Part shown: in pieces, positions 49,010 through 60,857 of the stretch
How the letters are laid out: each line of letters starts with the position of its first letter
Numbering within the stretch: position 1 is the stretch's first letter
Source of the DNA: Burhinus oedicnemus
Taxonomy: Eukaryota > Chordata > Aves > Charadriiformes > Burhinidae
Assembly (NCBI GenBank): GCA_008921705.1
Contig: VFFE01005906.1
Span: forward strand, 133,370 to 197,369
DNA length: 64,000 bases
Direction: 5' to 3'
Program-made: the position numbers and the translations under genes
Notes under the pieces: generated by a model
The model's database searches: none
The model's input: only the letters and a program-made list of their open reading frames with translations
What the model was told of the DNA's origin: nothing

Positions 49010-49640
49010 AATAGACATAAATCTCAAACCTCATGGAAAAAAATTTGAAAAATTGCAATTTTCTCAACACAATATGGAGAGGTAGATTCAAAGGAGGCTG
49101 AGTTTACAACACAAAATTATGTATTCTAACATTTTATTCCTTTCAGCACCTTTAATGAAGGCTGTACTTGAAACTAAATAATTGGGTGGAGATGTCTTGG
49201 AATAAAATGACTGAATATTTTTAGGCCGATACTCAGATTTTCATGTACAGAATGGGCAAGTAGTTCCTCCTAATCGTCACAGCAATTGCCAGCACAAGTC
49301 ACTTCTAAGCTACTCAACTGTCTTTTGCACACAGAGCTGTAATAATTTTGTGGGGGCAATTCTGAAAACTCGGGTCTGTAATTTTAGACACAGAAGTCAG
49401 AGTTATACCCTGAAAAAATATTGCTATTGGTTTGTGTAATCCCATTTTCAAGATAAATTTAAGCAAGAAGCAATAAAAACACCTCGTGATTAATTTTTCT
49501 ATAAATCAGTTCCTTCAGCCTATTCATCGTTCATATCTCTCGTCTCTGAACTCTTGCTTTTGACATCACATGATGTAATTGGCACATACTTAATGATTGT
49601 ATTGCACGAGTGCGAAACTCATGACTCTGTATGGAGGGCT
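49010..49640. promoter_or_regulatory. Candidate conserved non-coding block
   Basis: Unique AT-rich DNA with 'aaactaaataattgggtgga', 'gagctgtaataattttgtgg', 'cctcgtgattaatttttcta' and 'gacatcacatgatgtaattg'. The last contains the near-palindrome CATCACATGATG. Many TAAT-type words. Inference. Confidence 0.3.
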
Positions 49641-50261
49641 GTCTGTGTCCTGCATGGCTCCTCTGTTTGTGGACACAGAGTAGGACCGAGTCTTTAGCCA
49701 GTGTGAGAACTCCCTGGTGCAGAGGGGGCAACACGGCGGCTCTGTGTCCCCTGGCAGTGCCTGGGAAAGCAAGGCTGGCCACTACTGGGGCTGAATTCAG
49801 TGCACATGGGTTATTGCCACAACAGGGTGGCCCTTGCCAGCAGTCGTGTGCTGCTCAGCATCTGCTCCAGTGTTTCTGGCAGCCATGAGAGCAGCAGGCT
49901 ATCTTTGCAGGGCTTGTCCCTGTCTCTTCATCCTTTCCCTTCTGCCCTTGGGCAGGAACTGCTCAACTCCTTTGAATTTCCATTTTCTCTGTAGTGGTAT
50001 GAAGACTTAGGTTGGTTCCTGTTACCACTCTCCATGGGCTGCAGGGAGATTGATCAGGCTTTTTGTGCCTATTACCAGAAACAGACCAGATGTCCAAAAA
50101 ATGTTACTGAGAGACCAAGCTGTCTGGAGAAAAGACCCTCTTTTTGTTCCTCCTTGACTGGTGCCTAGCCTGACGGCGTACAGGCCAAAAAGTGTGATAA
50201 ATGACATGTTTTCCCTGTCCTTTTGTTTTCAGTTTTCAGGAGATGCTGGTGAATTTTTGAT
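49641..50261. other. Non-coding stretch
   Basis: 49640-49990 is GC-richer with overlapping frames on both strands. No gene is supportable. Confidence 0.45.
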
Positions 50262-50320
50262 GGAAATTCATTCAGCATCTGCCATGGGCCAGGTACACGT
50301 TCTACAAATCCAGTTATTTT
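50262..50320 (-). repeat. Possible L2/MIR 3'-tail remnant
   Basis: The plus strand reads 'aaattcattcagcatctgcc' then 'atgggccaggtacacgttct', resembling the reverse complement of the L2/MIR tail ('attcattca...gcacctactatgtgccaggcac...ttcta'). This explains the exon-like look of the spot. Confidence 0.3.
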
Positions 50321-52457
50321 CATCTCTGTCAACGTTACGTCAGTCTTCATTTATACCTCCTCCTGATGTTTTGAGTTAGTGGTAGGTGTGTTTCTGCCAG
50401 TGCGACAGCACCCCAAGTATTCCCTTTCTGTTTTAGTCTGAGGTGCTCACAGAGCTCTGCTGATGCTTGTCAGTGCTATGCAAGAGTAAGAGAAGGAAAT
50501 ACAGTTTATGTCAGTAATAGATAACAAGAGACGGTGGAGTAACTTGCACGGAGTTTAAGGAGGCAATAACAGACAGGATAGTAAGAAACTTCTAAAGATG
50601 CCGGGAGTAAAATCTTAGCTCCCTTGGCCTCAATAATAAAAATTTCTCTGAGTTCACTTGTATTGGGATTTTACCCAACCAGTATGACAGGACATAGGTG
50701 AAGTACTTGAGGCATGTGTTTTGGAGTTCAGTTTTTGACAAGTTTGTGGTAAGTGTGAAGGGAAGTGACTGTTTCAAAGTGATGGGGAAGAGGATCTGTA
50801 GTTCTGTGAAGGCCGCCTTTCTTTTTCTATTGTGTGATGAACTTGGCCAAAGATGCCTAAATATCTGCAGCTGTTTCGACTACTTTGGTGCCTTAACCTT
50901 CTGCTATCTCTGAGCTGCTTTTGGCTGTGTGCCTTCTCCCCAGCCGACGAGGGTGTTCTTGTCTGATTAGGAGAAAAGGTGTTCGACACGGTTGAATTAC
51001 TCCTTCTTTGAGACTGTCCTTTGTCCATGATAATTTGCAAGCTCTGGCTGCCCCCTGTTCATTTCTTTCTCTCCCCTTTTCTTCTCATCTCTCTCTTGTG
51101 TTAATTTCCTTAGGATAAAGTGACTCCAGTGCTGCGTTTGAGGGCAAAGTTTTGCCGGGAGAGCTGCTCAACTAGTTAAAACTGGTGTTGGGTATAAGCT
51201 TAGCCAGTATATAGTTTGCTGTTGGGATCTTTTCAGGTCTTTGTGCTGAGGAGCAATGCATTTTTGGTCAACAGCTGGATAGGGAACTTCTAAGAAGAGA
51301 TGATGATTCAGGAGAATGGTTTGAATTACTTCACACCAGAAATTTGCAAGAAATCAGTGATAGTTTTGGGAGTTAATAATTCTGGACTTGCTGTGCTATG
51401 TGTGAGAAATCACTGAGGTTTGGATTGTAGAGGAGGTCACAAGGTGTGAGCTCCAAAACATTCTTCTGAAGTTGACAAAGTAATGAGATGTGAAAGTTTC
51501 ACTGGGGCATAGAGCCTGTTACATTGCGTTGGAGACGTTATGGACAGTAAAGATGCAGCTGAGACTGAGCTCATGTATCACAGCACTGGTTCTCCTGTTG
51601 GTTTGGAGATATGCATGGGTCACTTTGGGCACTGTTTCCAGTAGCAGTTGCTGATTGTGTTTGGGCTTGTTGTGTTTTTGGCCTTCAGCTTAAGACATAT
51701 TTGACACTGTTCCCTGCATATCCCCTCCCACCTCCTGATACATTGAGCACCAGCAGTTGTTGGTGAAGTCAAGACAGAACACAAGCTCACCAGAAATTGC
51801 CTGAGTGGGTAGGGATATACCTGGCAGCAGTAGGTATTGTACCTACATGGAGGAGCTGTGTAAACCATTGCAAGGGAGGATCATTTTCAGAGTACATCTA
51901 TGAGTAGAGGAGATAATCACATTGCCAGTGAGTTTTATTGTTATTCCAGTTGATTACTGTTCATAACAAGGGTGAATTAATGAAGGGAAAACAAGCCACT
52001 GTACAGAAAATGCATCATGCTGGTATGCACTGTCCTTTCTGTGTGTATTTCTGCAGCATCCTGCTTTATATTTTGATTACACATTCTTTGGAACAAAGAC
52101 TGTCTTTATATGTTGTTTGTGCAATGCCTGGCTTATAACTGTGTGCTTTGATAATGCCAAAAATAGGAAAGGTGGCTGAGTGCATTGCTGCCACAGATGC
52201 AGCCAGGTGTGTATGGGCTGTACAGTGGGAGCATCTCTGTAATCAGAGTGCTCAGGTTTTGTCCCCGTAATGGGATAAAGGCTCTGGGAGGGGAAAGACC
52301 TGAGCTGACAGGGTCCTCTCTTTTTTTACCACGTTGTTACTTTAGGGACACGAGGCTCTTGAGTGAGAAATTTAGCGCGTAGTTGGTCTGCTGTTCCCAA
52401 TGTCTCATTCTCGCTGTCAGCACAGTGCTGGCTGAAAGCCTGGCTGTTCCTCTCACC

Positions 52458-52461
<4 letters not shown>
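50321..52461. other. Non-coding stretch
   Basis: No gene is supportable. A minus-strand CTCF-like core lies at 51046-51062. 52080-52170 ('actgtctttatatgttgttt' then 'gtgcaatgcctggctta') may be another ancient repeat tail. Confidence 0.45.
51046..51062 (-). promoter_or_regulatory. CTCF-like core (imperfect)
   Basis: On the minus strand it reads 'gaacagggggcagcc'. The CAGGGGGCAGC part fits the CTCF core, but the upstream CC position is not met. Confidence 0.25.

Positions 52462-52489
<28 letters not shown>
52462..52489 (+). repeat. Poly-T, 28 bases
   Basis: The longest homopolymer in the window. It ends 42 bases before the acceptor of the candidate exon at 52532 and would extend that exon's pyrimidine tract. 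Confidence 0.9.
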
Positions 52490-52531
52490 CCTCCTTGCTG
52501 AGCTTACTCATTCTGTTTGTCCTATTTTTAG

Positions 52532-52665
52532 GAAGTAGTGGTTTGCAGGGAACATCGGTCTCTCACTCGGAGGCTTTTGCTTTGTGACACCAGTGAGAGC
52601 TCCAAGTTGGCAGGCAGAGGGGAGGGCTTCTTGGCGATGACCTTCAAAATGGCAGACAGCAGCAG
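52532..52665 (+). other. Candidate exon with strong start codon, unrecognised
   Basis: The acceptor is preceded by T28 and 'tgtcctatttttag'; the donor is CAG|GTAATG. One frame is open across all 134 bases, with an in-frame TAG inside the acceptor and an in-frame TAA just inside the intron, so the opening fits the exon closely. Two in-frame ATGs lie near the 3' end (52637 and 52649). The second has A at -3 and G at +4. Reading from the first gives MTFKMADSS followed by two bases, leaving phase 2. This would suit either a 5' exon that carries the start of translation or an internal coding exon. I do not recognise the protein. 'AAAATGGC' is also a YY1-like word. No CpG island is near, and no partner exon was found in the window. 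Chance remains plausible. Confidence 0.3.
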
Positions 52666-55249
52666 GTAATGACATATTTCTCCCCTTCCAGTGGCTGCTC
52701 GCCTCCCTCCTGTGCTCTCCCTTAACCTACTGTGGTTTGAGAGGCGAGAACTGAGGCTCCTCCTTGCTGTGGGAGTCTCTGGAGAGCAGCACTGAGGCGG
52801 AACCATCGAGCCTGAACTGGGAGGAAAATGAAGTGAGGGAGCAGAGTTGCAGCCTGCAAAGCAGGCGCCACTGCCACCGTTCGCTTGCTGGAAAGTAAAT
52901 AAAGGAGCAAAACAAGGGCAATTGCTTTATGAGAGAGGATGGGAAGGAGAGGGACAGATGGAGAAAAGAAAGAATGGGCAGAGAAGGTGAAATTGAGGTA
53001 GGGTGGGAGGGCAGAGAAAAGGTGAAGAAAATGGGTATGAAAGGGAACACGGCTCCTTTCTGGGAGATAAGAAACAAGGAAATTTTCAAGAGCTCTTGGA
53101 ATGGCTATCAGGGAAAATCTGTTGTCCCATTTGTCCAGTAGCCATTTTCCTCTCTCCCAAAGATGCCCTTTTGAGCCTGCATACCTGGGATAAATCCACA
53201 CTAGCAGGCACTTAAGATCTTTTATTAGCATGGCCGTAGCAGTACAGTAGGTTCTGTAGAAAACTTAATGAGGATGAGAAGATCCAGTTACAAGAGTCAA
53301 TGACTGATGCTCTGATTTGACTAAGTGGGAAAAGAGTGGCAATTTTGTTTCATCATGGTTCAGGTTTTCTTGATGTATTTTCTAGGAGAGGTCAAGGAGT
53401 TCCGTCTTAAGTCAGTTCCTGCCTTTAGTCCTTGCATTATCACCATTTGCTCTACAGACAAGAAATACATTTGCCTTAGAACTGGACCGTGGAGCTAAAA
53501 GACTGGTCTGCTAAAAGTGTTTTCATCTCATGCATCTAGTAGTAGAAAAAGGGCAGATGAATGCACGTGGGTCAGCTATTCTGTGTGGTGGCCCCCAGAA
53601 AAGGGCCATAAATTTTCTCTTGACTATAATGTGCTACCCAACTGGCTTTGTATGTCTATGCATGTGGCTCAGCTGGACATACTTTGTCTTTATGCTTCTT
53701 TTTTTGGATGAACAGCTACTTACATTCTGATTCTCACTTTCCTGCTTCTCTGCTTGTGAGAAGACGGATTATCATATCTTAAACTGTTGACTGATGAATT
53801 CTGTTTCTTCATAAAATAGTCAAATATGAGTAAGTTCACACCTACAATATCATTTCTACAGGTTAAATCCCATTGTGTTAATGCAAAATGTCAGGCAGAG
53901 TGCAGGAAACGGTAAGTGTCTCAAACTGGATGGTCTTTGTAGGTAAGTCATTAAGGAGGACTTCAGTACTCTTGAACTTTGTTTCTAGTTTCTCCACAGA
54001 CTTGCTGTCAGACTTCAGGCCAGAAGTAGTCAGTGACTTTAGATATTTAGTTTGGGTTTGATCTTTGATTCCTGGATGGCTTTAAATCTTCTTTCTCGTA
54101 TGTTGAGAGTGCTTTGAAAATCGAGTCCCAGCTGTCTTATATTGGACAACTCTAAATCAAAGCATCTAAAGTAAGCATTACACAGGAAAATTTGGTTGAA
54201 CGTACTCTGTGTTTAGTTTGCTTATCTGTTCAGTGAAAGGAAGGACTCTTTAGCTGAATTAATTGATTTTCAGATGTCTTAAGATGACTAGTTAGATTGG
54301 GATAGATACAGCTGTTTACTATTACAACTGCACGCATTGTTTTGTTTAGTGTGAGAAGAAATCTGGACGTGGCTCATGGAGGGGAAATAAGGCTTTACTC
54401 TTGCAAGATGGCAGTGAGACTGCAAAAGATCATCAAAGAGTGAAAAAGGCATAGATTTGATGGTATATTAAGGTCAAGCAAGTGGAAAAGACTATGTGTA
54501 AAAAACCAATCCATGCAGCACCACCTCTTCCCCCAACAGAAAGGGACCTGTGCAAAGTAGAGCCTGATAGGAGGCGGGGAATAGATTTGGTTCCTGTTTT
54601 ATCTGTCAGTACAGCATATTTCAGACTCGAGACCTCTCTCCATATGTATGTCTGTTTCCTCAGGAATCATGGTGTTTTCTTAGGACTTTTCATATCTGTA
54701 TTTTTCTACCTGCATGATTTTACATGGAGCAGCAGTGCTTGATGGTACGGTGAAAATTGGGTTAACAGTTTTTAAAATCTCGCATTGTTTGTCTTTCATT
54801 TCTTGTCAACTTTCTACAATATACAACTTCCACTTTAGCTTTTTTGTGAAGATGAACTTTAATGAGGTAATGGTGACTTCAACTCTGTAGTAGCATTGTC
54901 TGGATTTCCAACTGCCGACGTAGTTGTGTGATCTTCTGTCGCCATCACTGGTCTTCTGAATTATGGTTTCTTCCCTCTTCCACCTTGATACTGAAACATA
55001 CTGGAGAATCAAAAAATAGTTACCAAATTCCATAAAAGAATACTGACTTAGAGAACAGACCATAAATAATACAGACAAAATGGTAACGGAGCAGCAGCTG
55101 GCAGAAGGCATGAGAACAAGTGAGCAAAAAGTGGATTTCAGAGAAAAAAGATTCTTCTTTCTAATAAAAGGAGGTATTTTAAAGTGGGATCAATTACCTA
55201 GTATTTTCTCTTCCTTTTTTTTTATTTCCTGGCACTGCTGCTATGGGTT
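52666..55249. other. Non-coding stretch with purine-rich tract
   Basis: 52927-53065 is about 140 bases of strongly purine-rich plus strand (H-DNA potential). The 169-codon minus frame at 52722-53231 spans it and is explained by the lack of stop codons in pyrimidine-rich reading. No gene is supportable. Confidence 0.5.
52927..53065 (+). repeat. Purine-rich low-complexity tract
   Basis: Mostly A and G with GGAGAGGGA, GGGAGGG and GAAAAGG words. It is not a perfect tandem repeat. Confidence 0.75.
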
Positions 55250-55760
55250 AAACTGTCAGTGAGCAAGGGGGAGCAGGAGGGTAGAGTCTGTGCTTCTCCG
55301 AGTGATTTGCTAAGCCTCTTAATGCATTTATTCCTCTCCTCATGGTCATTAATGGATTCATTATTTGGACACAGAAATAGGTGCCCAGACGTTCCTCTAG
55401 CCAGTTATTCCTTTTTCATCTGGGAGAAAGCTTTTTATTAAAAACCATTCTCTGGTGTAGGGGGAGGCCTGGGAGAGTCAAGAGACCTGAGCTGGGGCAG
55501 GGGGCGCAAGGTGAAGAGCGAAGGGTGGGAAAGGTGGCCCAGCAGATGCACTGATTAGGTTTTCTTTGCTAAGAAGAAAGGGAACCTCCGATAGCTGCCC
55601 TGTATTCTTTTTGTGAGAATGGACTTTTTTTTCATGGCTTGCTTGTCAGATAAAATGAACGTGTATGGGTGTGTGGGGAGAGGCTCAAATTAATTACTGT
55701 CAGCAAATGAAGCATATGGAAGCTTGTCTTGATGTTACAGTTGTGAATTGGTGCAGAAAA
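55250..55760. promoter_or_regulatory. Candidate conserved non-coding block with CTCF-like core
   Basis: Words include 'cttaatgcatttattcctc', 'ggtcattaatggattcatta' and 'ctcaaattaattactgtcag', typical of homeodomain/POU-bound enhancers. Between them is a G-rich segment with CAGGGGGCGC (55498-55507). No sustained open frame. Conservation is inferred. Confidence 0.35.
55498..55507 (+). promoter_or_regulatory. CTCF-like core
   Basis: CAGGGGGCGC matches the central CTCF core exactly, though the preceding CC is replaced by GG. A candidate insulator or loop anchor. Confidence 0.35.
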
Positions 55761-56567
55761 AACAGTGGAAAAGCAAACAGTGGAACACTGTATTTGGATC
55801 AGAGCTAGCTGTGTACTGGCTTGTTAATGTCCCCCCACACCCAAACCTACTTTCTCAGGTATATTGAGGCTCTCCTAATTACACTTGTATTTTCTCTTTG
55901 CTCCCCTTGGGATTCATGAGATAAGGATAGGGCATCACAGTCCAGATCATCGTTGCTGTTTCCACTGGCAGTCTCCCAGCTGGGTGAGAGGTGCCCCAAC
56001 ATAAATAGCATGATAGAGAATTTGGGGTAAATGCTCAGCTTCACAGCTGTGCGGAAAGAAAAAATTCTCAGCAATGTTGATGGCATTGTTATTATAACAT
56101 ACACTTACTAAAACCATCTCAGTATCTCTTCTGCTCAAAAGAGAACAGGAGTTAAATACAGGGCCATAAAAGCTTAGCTTTCTCCTGTTGGAGCAAATGC
56201 CTGAGCTGCCACTGATTTCAGGGAAGTAGAATGGGCGCTAATGGGATAAAGATTATTGGAGTTCATTTCTGAGAGCTGCTTGGCAGCTGTGGGCCACCTG
56301 AAATCCTTGTTGACTTTAATGCAAGTTGTATAGTGTTAGCATAACTGAGGGTTTGAATGTTGCACCTGGAGCAACTGTTTGTCCCAATTAGAAAGATGCT
56401 TAACTAATGTAAGCCTGCTGAGGTCTTGAGTTAACGTTATGTGTTGGCAGGTCTTAGCAAAATTTCCTTAACAGAAGCATTTTGTCCCCATTGAGCAGAA
56501 TTAATGTCTCTGTTAAACAGTAGTTATTGCCATTTAAGTATTACTGGCTTAAATCCGTTTCTTGTGG
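55761..56567. other. Non-coding stretch
   Basis: 56160-56340 looks enhancer-like ('gctaatgggataaagattat'). No gene is supportable. Confidence 0.4.
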
Positions 56568-56621
56568 AATCCAGTAGGTAAACATGCTTCCTTGGGGAAG
56601 CATGTCCCAGTTAAGTGGATT
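56568..56621. repeat. Two-tier hairpin (10-bp perfect inner stem)
   Basis: ACATGCTTCC (56582-56591) pairs perfectly with GGAAGCATGT (56596-56605) around a 4-base loop. An outer AATCCA/TGGATT stem (56568-56573 with 56616-56621) closes an 8/10-base internal loop. Too short-stemmed for a typical microRNA precursor, but clearly structured. Confidence 0.75.
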
Positions 56622-58239
56622 ACAGAGCAAATTATATCAAGTCTAATGCAGCAGTGAACCTGAAGCAGCTTCTGCTGATGCATTTACAGGGTTTCAGCCT
56701 CATGTCTTATGAACTAAAAAGTCATGAGCTACACTGGTACAGTGAAGATTGTTTTAGTCAAAGGTGTCACCAGTTGTAAAACAGTGACACAAGTAAACTT
56801 TGGTACATGGATTGTTAAAACAAATCCTGATGCACCTCTTGGGTTTTGTGTAATCTAAGGTCAGACCTTGTTATGGTCATAAATTTTGTCATTCCAGAAT
56901 AGAGGGCTTGCTGTTACTGAGTCTTGAAAAACGCGTCTGTCAAAAGCTGAGGCAAAACCAATTTCCACATACAATATCCAATAAGGTATCGGAGGCAGGA
57001 AGGCTTCAGTGACTTGCTTTTAGCCTGGATGTAAAACTGAGCTCTTTGACTTGGACATCACCATTTCTTTAATAGCAATTATTTGCTTTTCTGTCCTGGC
57101 CGAAACTGCGCCTTTAGCTCCTCCCTGTCCTGGTGCTTCTCAGCCCTCCTTTTCCACTCTATGCAGAAGCCTTGTCTGCCATGCTCTGAACTCTTACATA
57201 CTGTAGCTGTGCAGCTCCTGGGTCTCACAGCAGGTGGAAACAGTTGTATTCAGTAATATTGAAATGCTATATCCATTTCAAAATGCCTCAGAACCCACCA
57301 GAGTAGAAGGAGTTATAGAAGTACAGACGCAGAGGAAAAAAGGATAATTTGTGTTAGATTGAGCAGAACGTACTATTCATGGCTTCTAGTTCAGTAGCAT
57401 ATGCCTGGGTGCTAAGGGCTAAAGAGTCAGTGTTAACCTCATCAAGTGCCTGCAGGATGATCCTGCATTCAAACTTCACCACCGTCCTTCCTTTACTAAC
57501 ATATTTTTGGGTGGAAGAGAGGGAATGGCAAGTTCTTCAAAACACTCACTGTCTCGTGGCTTTACTTTGTCTTTGCTTCTGACCATGGGGGGAAATTATG
57601 CCTGAACCTCTGAAATGCCCAAGCCTCTGCTATGGGGAGAATGTAAGGGAGATGCGAGTGTGTTGTTGGGGAAGAAGTGAAGAGAAGCTGAGCTTCCTCA
57701 GACTTCTAAACTGGCCAAATTTCTTGTCTTGGAATCCCAGGTGGTAGGAATGAGGTTGTGAAGTGTGAGGGGGGAGAAGGCTGGCTGTGCAGGTCTACAG
57801 CTCTCCTATGGATAGGATGCCTCTCAGTAAGCCAGTATGAGGAACCTGAATATTAAATAAGTATTAGACTGAGCTGCTCATTTTTAAAAACAAGGCACTC
57901 CGTCCCAGTCTCCTGCAGTATAATTTATGTGCCATCCGGTACAGGGAGCCCTGGCTTTAACAAGTGTTTTTTCATGGCATTGCTGTCTCTGCATATGCAA
58001 CCGTATAGATGAGACAGCAAGGCCATTATGGCTGCGTGGAGTTGTATCCTGCGAGGCATTGGTGATACATCTCCCAGGGTGCAGAGGGAGAGGTATTTCT
58101 TGTCATTCAAGCGCATTACCTTTAGGAGAAAAGTTCCTTCTAAGTGACAGTGTTTAAAATTGCAAGCTCCAAGTGGGTATAGAGAGTCTCTTGTAGGTGG
58201 CAATAGAAACCACTAACCAGGATCATCTGGTTCCTTATC
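56622..58239. other. Non-coding stretch
   Basis: No gene or clear repeat. 57090-57230 is C/T-rich. Confidence 0.5.
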
Positions 58240-58365
58240 ACCTGGTTAGCAGCTCTGCCACAGCTAGAGGAAGAGACGCTTCCTCGCTCTATGACTATGG
58301 TTCCTCATCTCTGCAATGGGCATAATAATATTGGCTGACCTGCTACAGGAGGTGGGAGAATCTAT
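58240..58365 (+). repeat. MIR-type SINE remnant
   Basis: 'agcagctctgccacagcta' is followed by 'ttcctcatctctgcaatggg' and 'cataataatattggctgacct', then 'aggaggtgggagaatc'. The order matches MIR from the 'ggctctgccact' segment to 'tgttgtgaggatta'. Confidence 0.6.
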
Positions 58366-60555
58366 ACCAGATTTTGAGGCAAGTAAGTACAAAATATTGC
58401 AACTTGTCTGGAAATACTCCATTTGATTCAAGACGTACAACATCGAGCTGCATATCTTTAGATGATGACTGCTCAGAAATTAAATGGAGTGCAGTATACT
58501 GCTGTGAGATGATACATGCCAGGAATTCAGCCCTGGGTAGGTGAGAACAGGTGGGTGAAAGTGGGATGAAGTTGCTGATAAAAGCTATGTTATCCCTGGA
58601 AGCCTTGGTGGGCAAGGTTATCAGAGGAATAGGAGTGAATATATTAATCTGTGGCTGGAGGGCAACAACAGGAGCAAGGGAGAGGAAGGGGTCTCCCACT
58701 TGGAGGAAGCTAAACCACAACATATTCTAGAATAAACTGGTAGATAACAGGTTCCTGATCTACTTGAAACTAGTGTGGGAAGGGGCTACTCCTGCAGTAC
58801 TGGAATTCCTAAATGTCCCAGCTGCTGTCTCAAACTCTGCACACAGTTCCTTCCTCTAAGTCCCAGCCCCTTTGTGAAAGCCCTGGTTATGCAGCATTGG
58901 TTTTGGCTGTAAATTCCCTAACATGAATACCCTCTTGTACTGTGGTCAAGCAAGTTTAAAAACGTCTTCATAAAATGCCTTTCCTAGAGTCTTTACTGCC
59001 TTTCCTAGAATCTTTCTGCATTAGCAACCTTTAGTCTGGGCATCTCCTCCATGTTGCTTTAAGGATGCAGAAGTTATCTAATAATGCTTGCTGGCCTTTG
59101 GTTTATTTGATTTATGGGTTCTGAGTATTTGTTTTGCCTTAAAATCTCCAATAAGCTGAACTCTGTAGTTAATTGACTTAACCCTTAATATTGCAAACAA
59201 ACCTTACAGAGTGAAATCCAAATGTTAAGTAAACTAACTTGAATGATGCTTCCCAGAATGTACTTTTTCAGGTGATGTACTTTGGGAAAAACAGACAAAT
59301 ATTTTATAGAGCAAGGCTTGCAATGGGAAGTGGAGGATGAACAGCGTCTGCAACTTGATCTGAATACGATTTGAGCATCCCAGGCGCTTGGGTCTCAAGC
59401 TTAGCTCAGTGTAAATCCAAAAATCCTTTTTCTTCTCAAAGAGCTTGAGCCAGACTTCCCCTAGGAGGAGGGGTATTCGAATGCAACGTTTTAATACTTC
59501 CTTTCCTCGTAGGAGACCTGAAGTAGAGAGCTGACATGAGGAAAGGGGTGTTAATGATACTTTTCTTAATCTCTTGAAAGCATTGCTTTTGGTGTTCTTT
59601 CACTCCTGGAATGGCGTGCAGCCCTCTCTTTTCCTGTCCGCTTCAGCAGACCTGAGGAGCAGCTTGCTCAGGTACTATATCTCTTTTTGAAGTGTTTGCA
59701 AACAAACCCCAAATCATACAGTCGTTGCCTAGTTTCATAATTTGTTGTCCTTTTTCAGTGGGTGGTTGTCTGAATTCAGAAGTGTTTTCTGGGCACTTGG
59801 CCTGACTCTGAGTTTTGCATCCAAATTGTGTGGAATTCGTAGCCCCTTTGTTCTGGTGTGAAACTTGGCTGGTGCAGCAGAGTTTTGCTGTGAGCTCTGG
59901 AGCCCATGTTGTGTTTTGACTGGAAGGAATTAGTCTGATTAAGCAGATTCTTTATTCATGCAAACACACAAAATTGCCACATCTCCTACCAATCAATTAC
60001 CAGTTTGTTTGTCTGCCCATCACCATTGTGTTAGTGTGCAAGTGATACAGGCTTTGTTCTTTCCTCCCTTGTGTGTCGCTGCCTGCAGCAGTGCCCCACT
60101 CCTCGGCTTCTGTCCCTGCTCTGCGCAGGTCAAAATGACAGTGCAAGCCCTTCGTCAAGGGAGAGTGGAGTTTCTCATCTTCCTTTACTTTGCTTTTCTT
60201 GCCCACTCTCCCTGTAGTGTGTGCAGGCACGTGTAAAACCACATCCTTGCTACCATGCTATTAATTCTGCAGCAGCCACTGCTTTGACCCAGCAAATGGT
60301 TCATCTTGGAGGCTGTGACCCCCCTCTCAGATGTGGAGTGGACAGCAGTGCCAAATCTCCCAGGGTGTGTTTGAAACTGGGTAGAGCCTTGAAAACCAGC
60401 AGCAAAAGCTTTCTCCATTCCCAGCAACGTTTCACTTCCCTTCCTCCCCACAGCAAACAAATTGTATTGACAGACAAAAGCAGGATTATGGTGAGGAGAT
60501 TTGCAAGACAACAGGATTATGGAAGCTAAAACAAGCAAACATTGAGATTATATTC
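58366..60555. other. Non-coding stretch
   Basis: No gene is supportable. The minus frame at 58343-58723 (126 codons) starts inside the MIR region and has no family resemblance. 58960-59010 has a short duplication of 'tgcctttcctagagtcttta' as a similar adjacent copy. Confidence 0.5.
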
Positions 60556-60590
60556 GGGAGTGGGCAGGATGGAGTTGGGGGAGGAAGGGG
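60556..60590 (+). other. G-quadruplex motif (long middle loop)
   Basis: Runs GGG, GGG, GGGGG, GGGG with loops of 3, 12 and 5 bases. Confidence 0.5.
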
Positions 60591-60857
60591 ACAGCATGGG
60601 AGCAGTAACTTGGCTGTGGTGCTGGACTGACACAGTGGTGTTGAGGCAGGAGGAAAGAGGATTTAAGGTGTTCTAGGACAAAAGCAAGCGAAGTAATTTC
60701 TCCCTGTAAACTCCTGTGGATGGAAACCTAGTAGATTTACATTACTGCTGTTGATTTTTGCTTTTCGGGAGTCCAGGAACAAAGAGGTAGAGTGGAGAGG
60801 CTGGCCTAAAGCTGTGAGTCCTGAAAGCCCCCCTGCTCACCAGGGCAGGATAGGCAC

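Noticed and set aside
50240..50292. Possible 53-bp exon between a double acceptor and CAG|GTACAC
   Set aside because: The segment resembles the reverse complement of an L2/MIR tail, and the donor is weak.
52722..53231. 169-codon minus-strand open frame
   Set aside because: It reads through a purine-rich plus-strand tract, which is poor in stop codons on the minus strand. The translation is biased to S, L, P and F and resembles no family.
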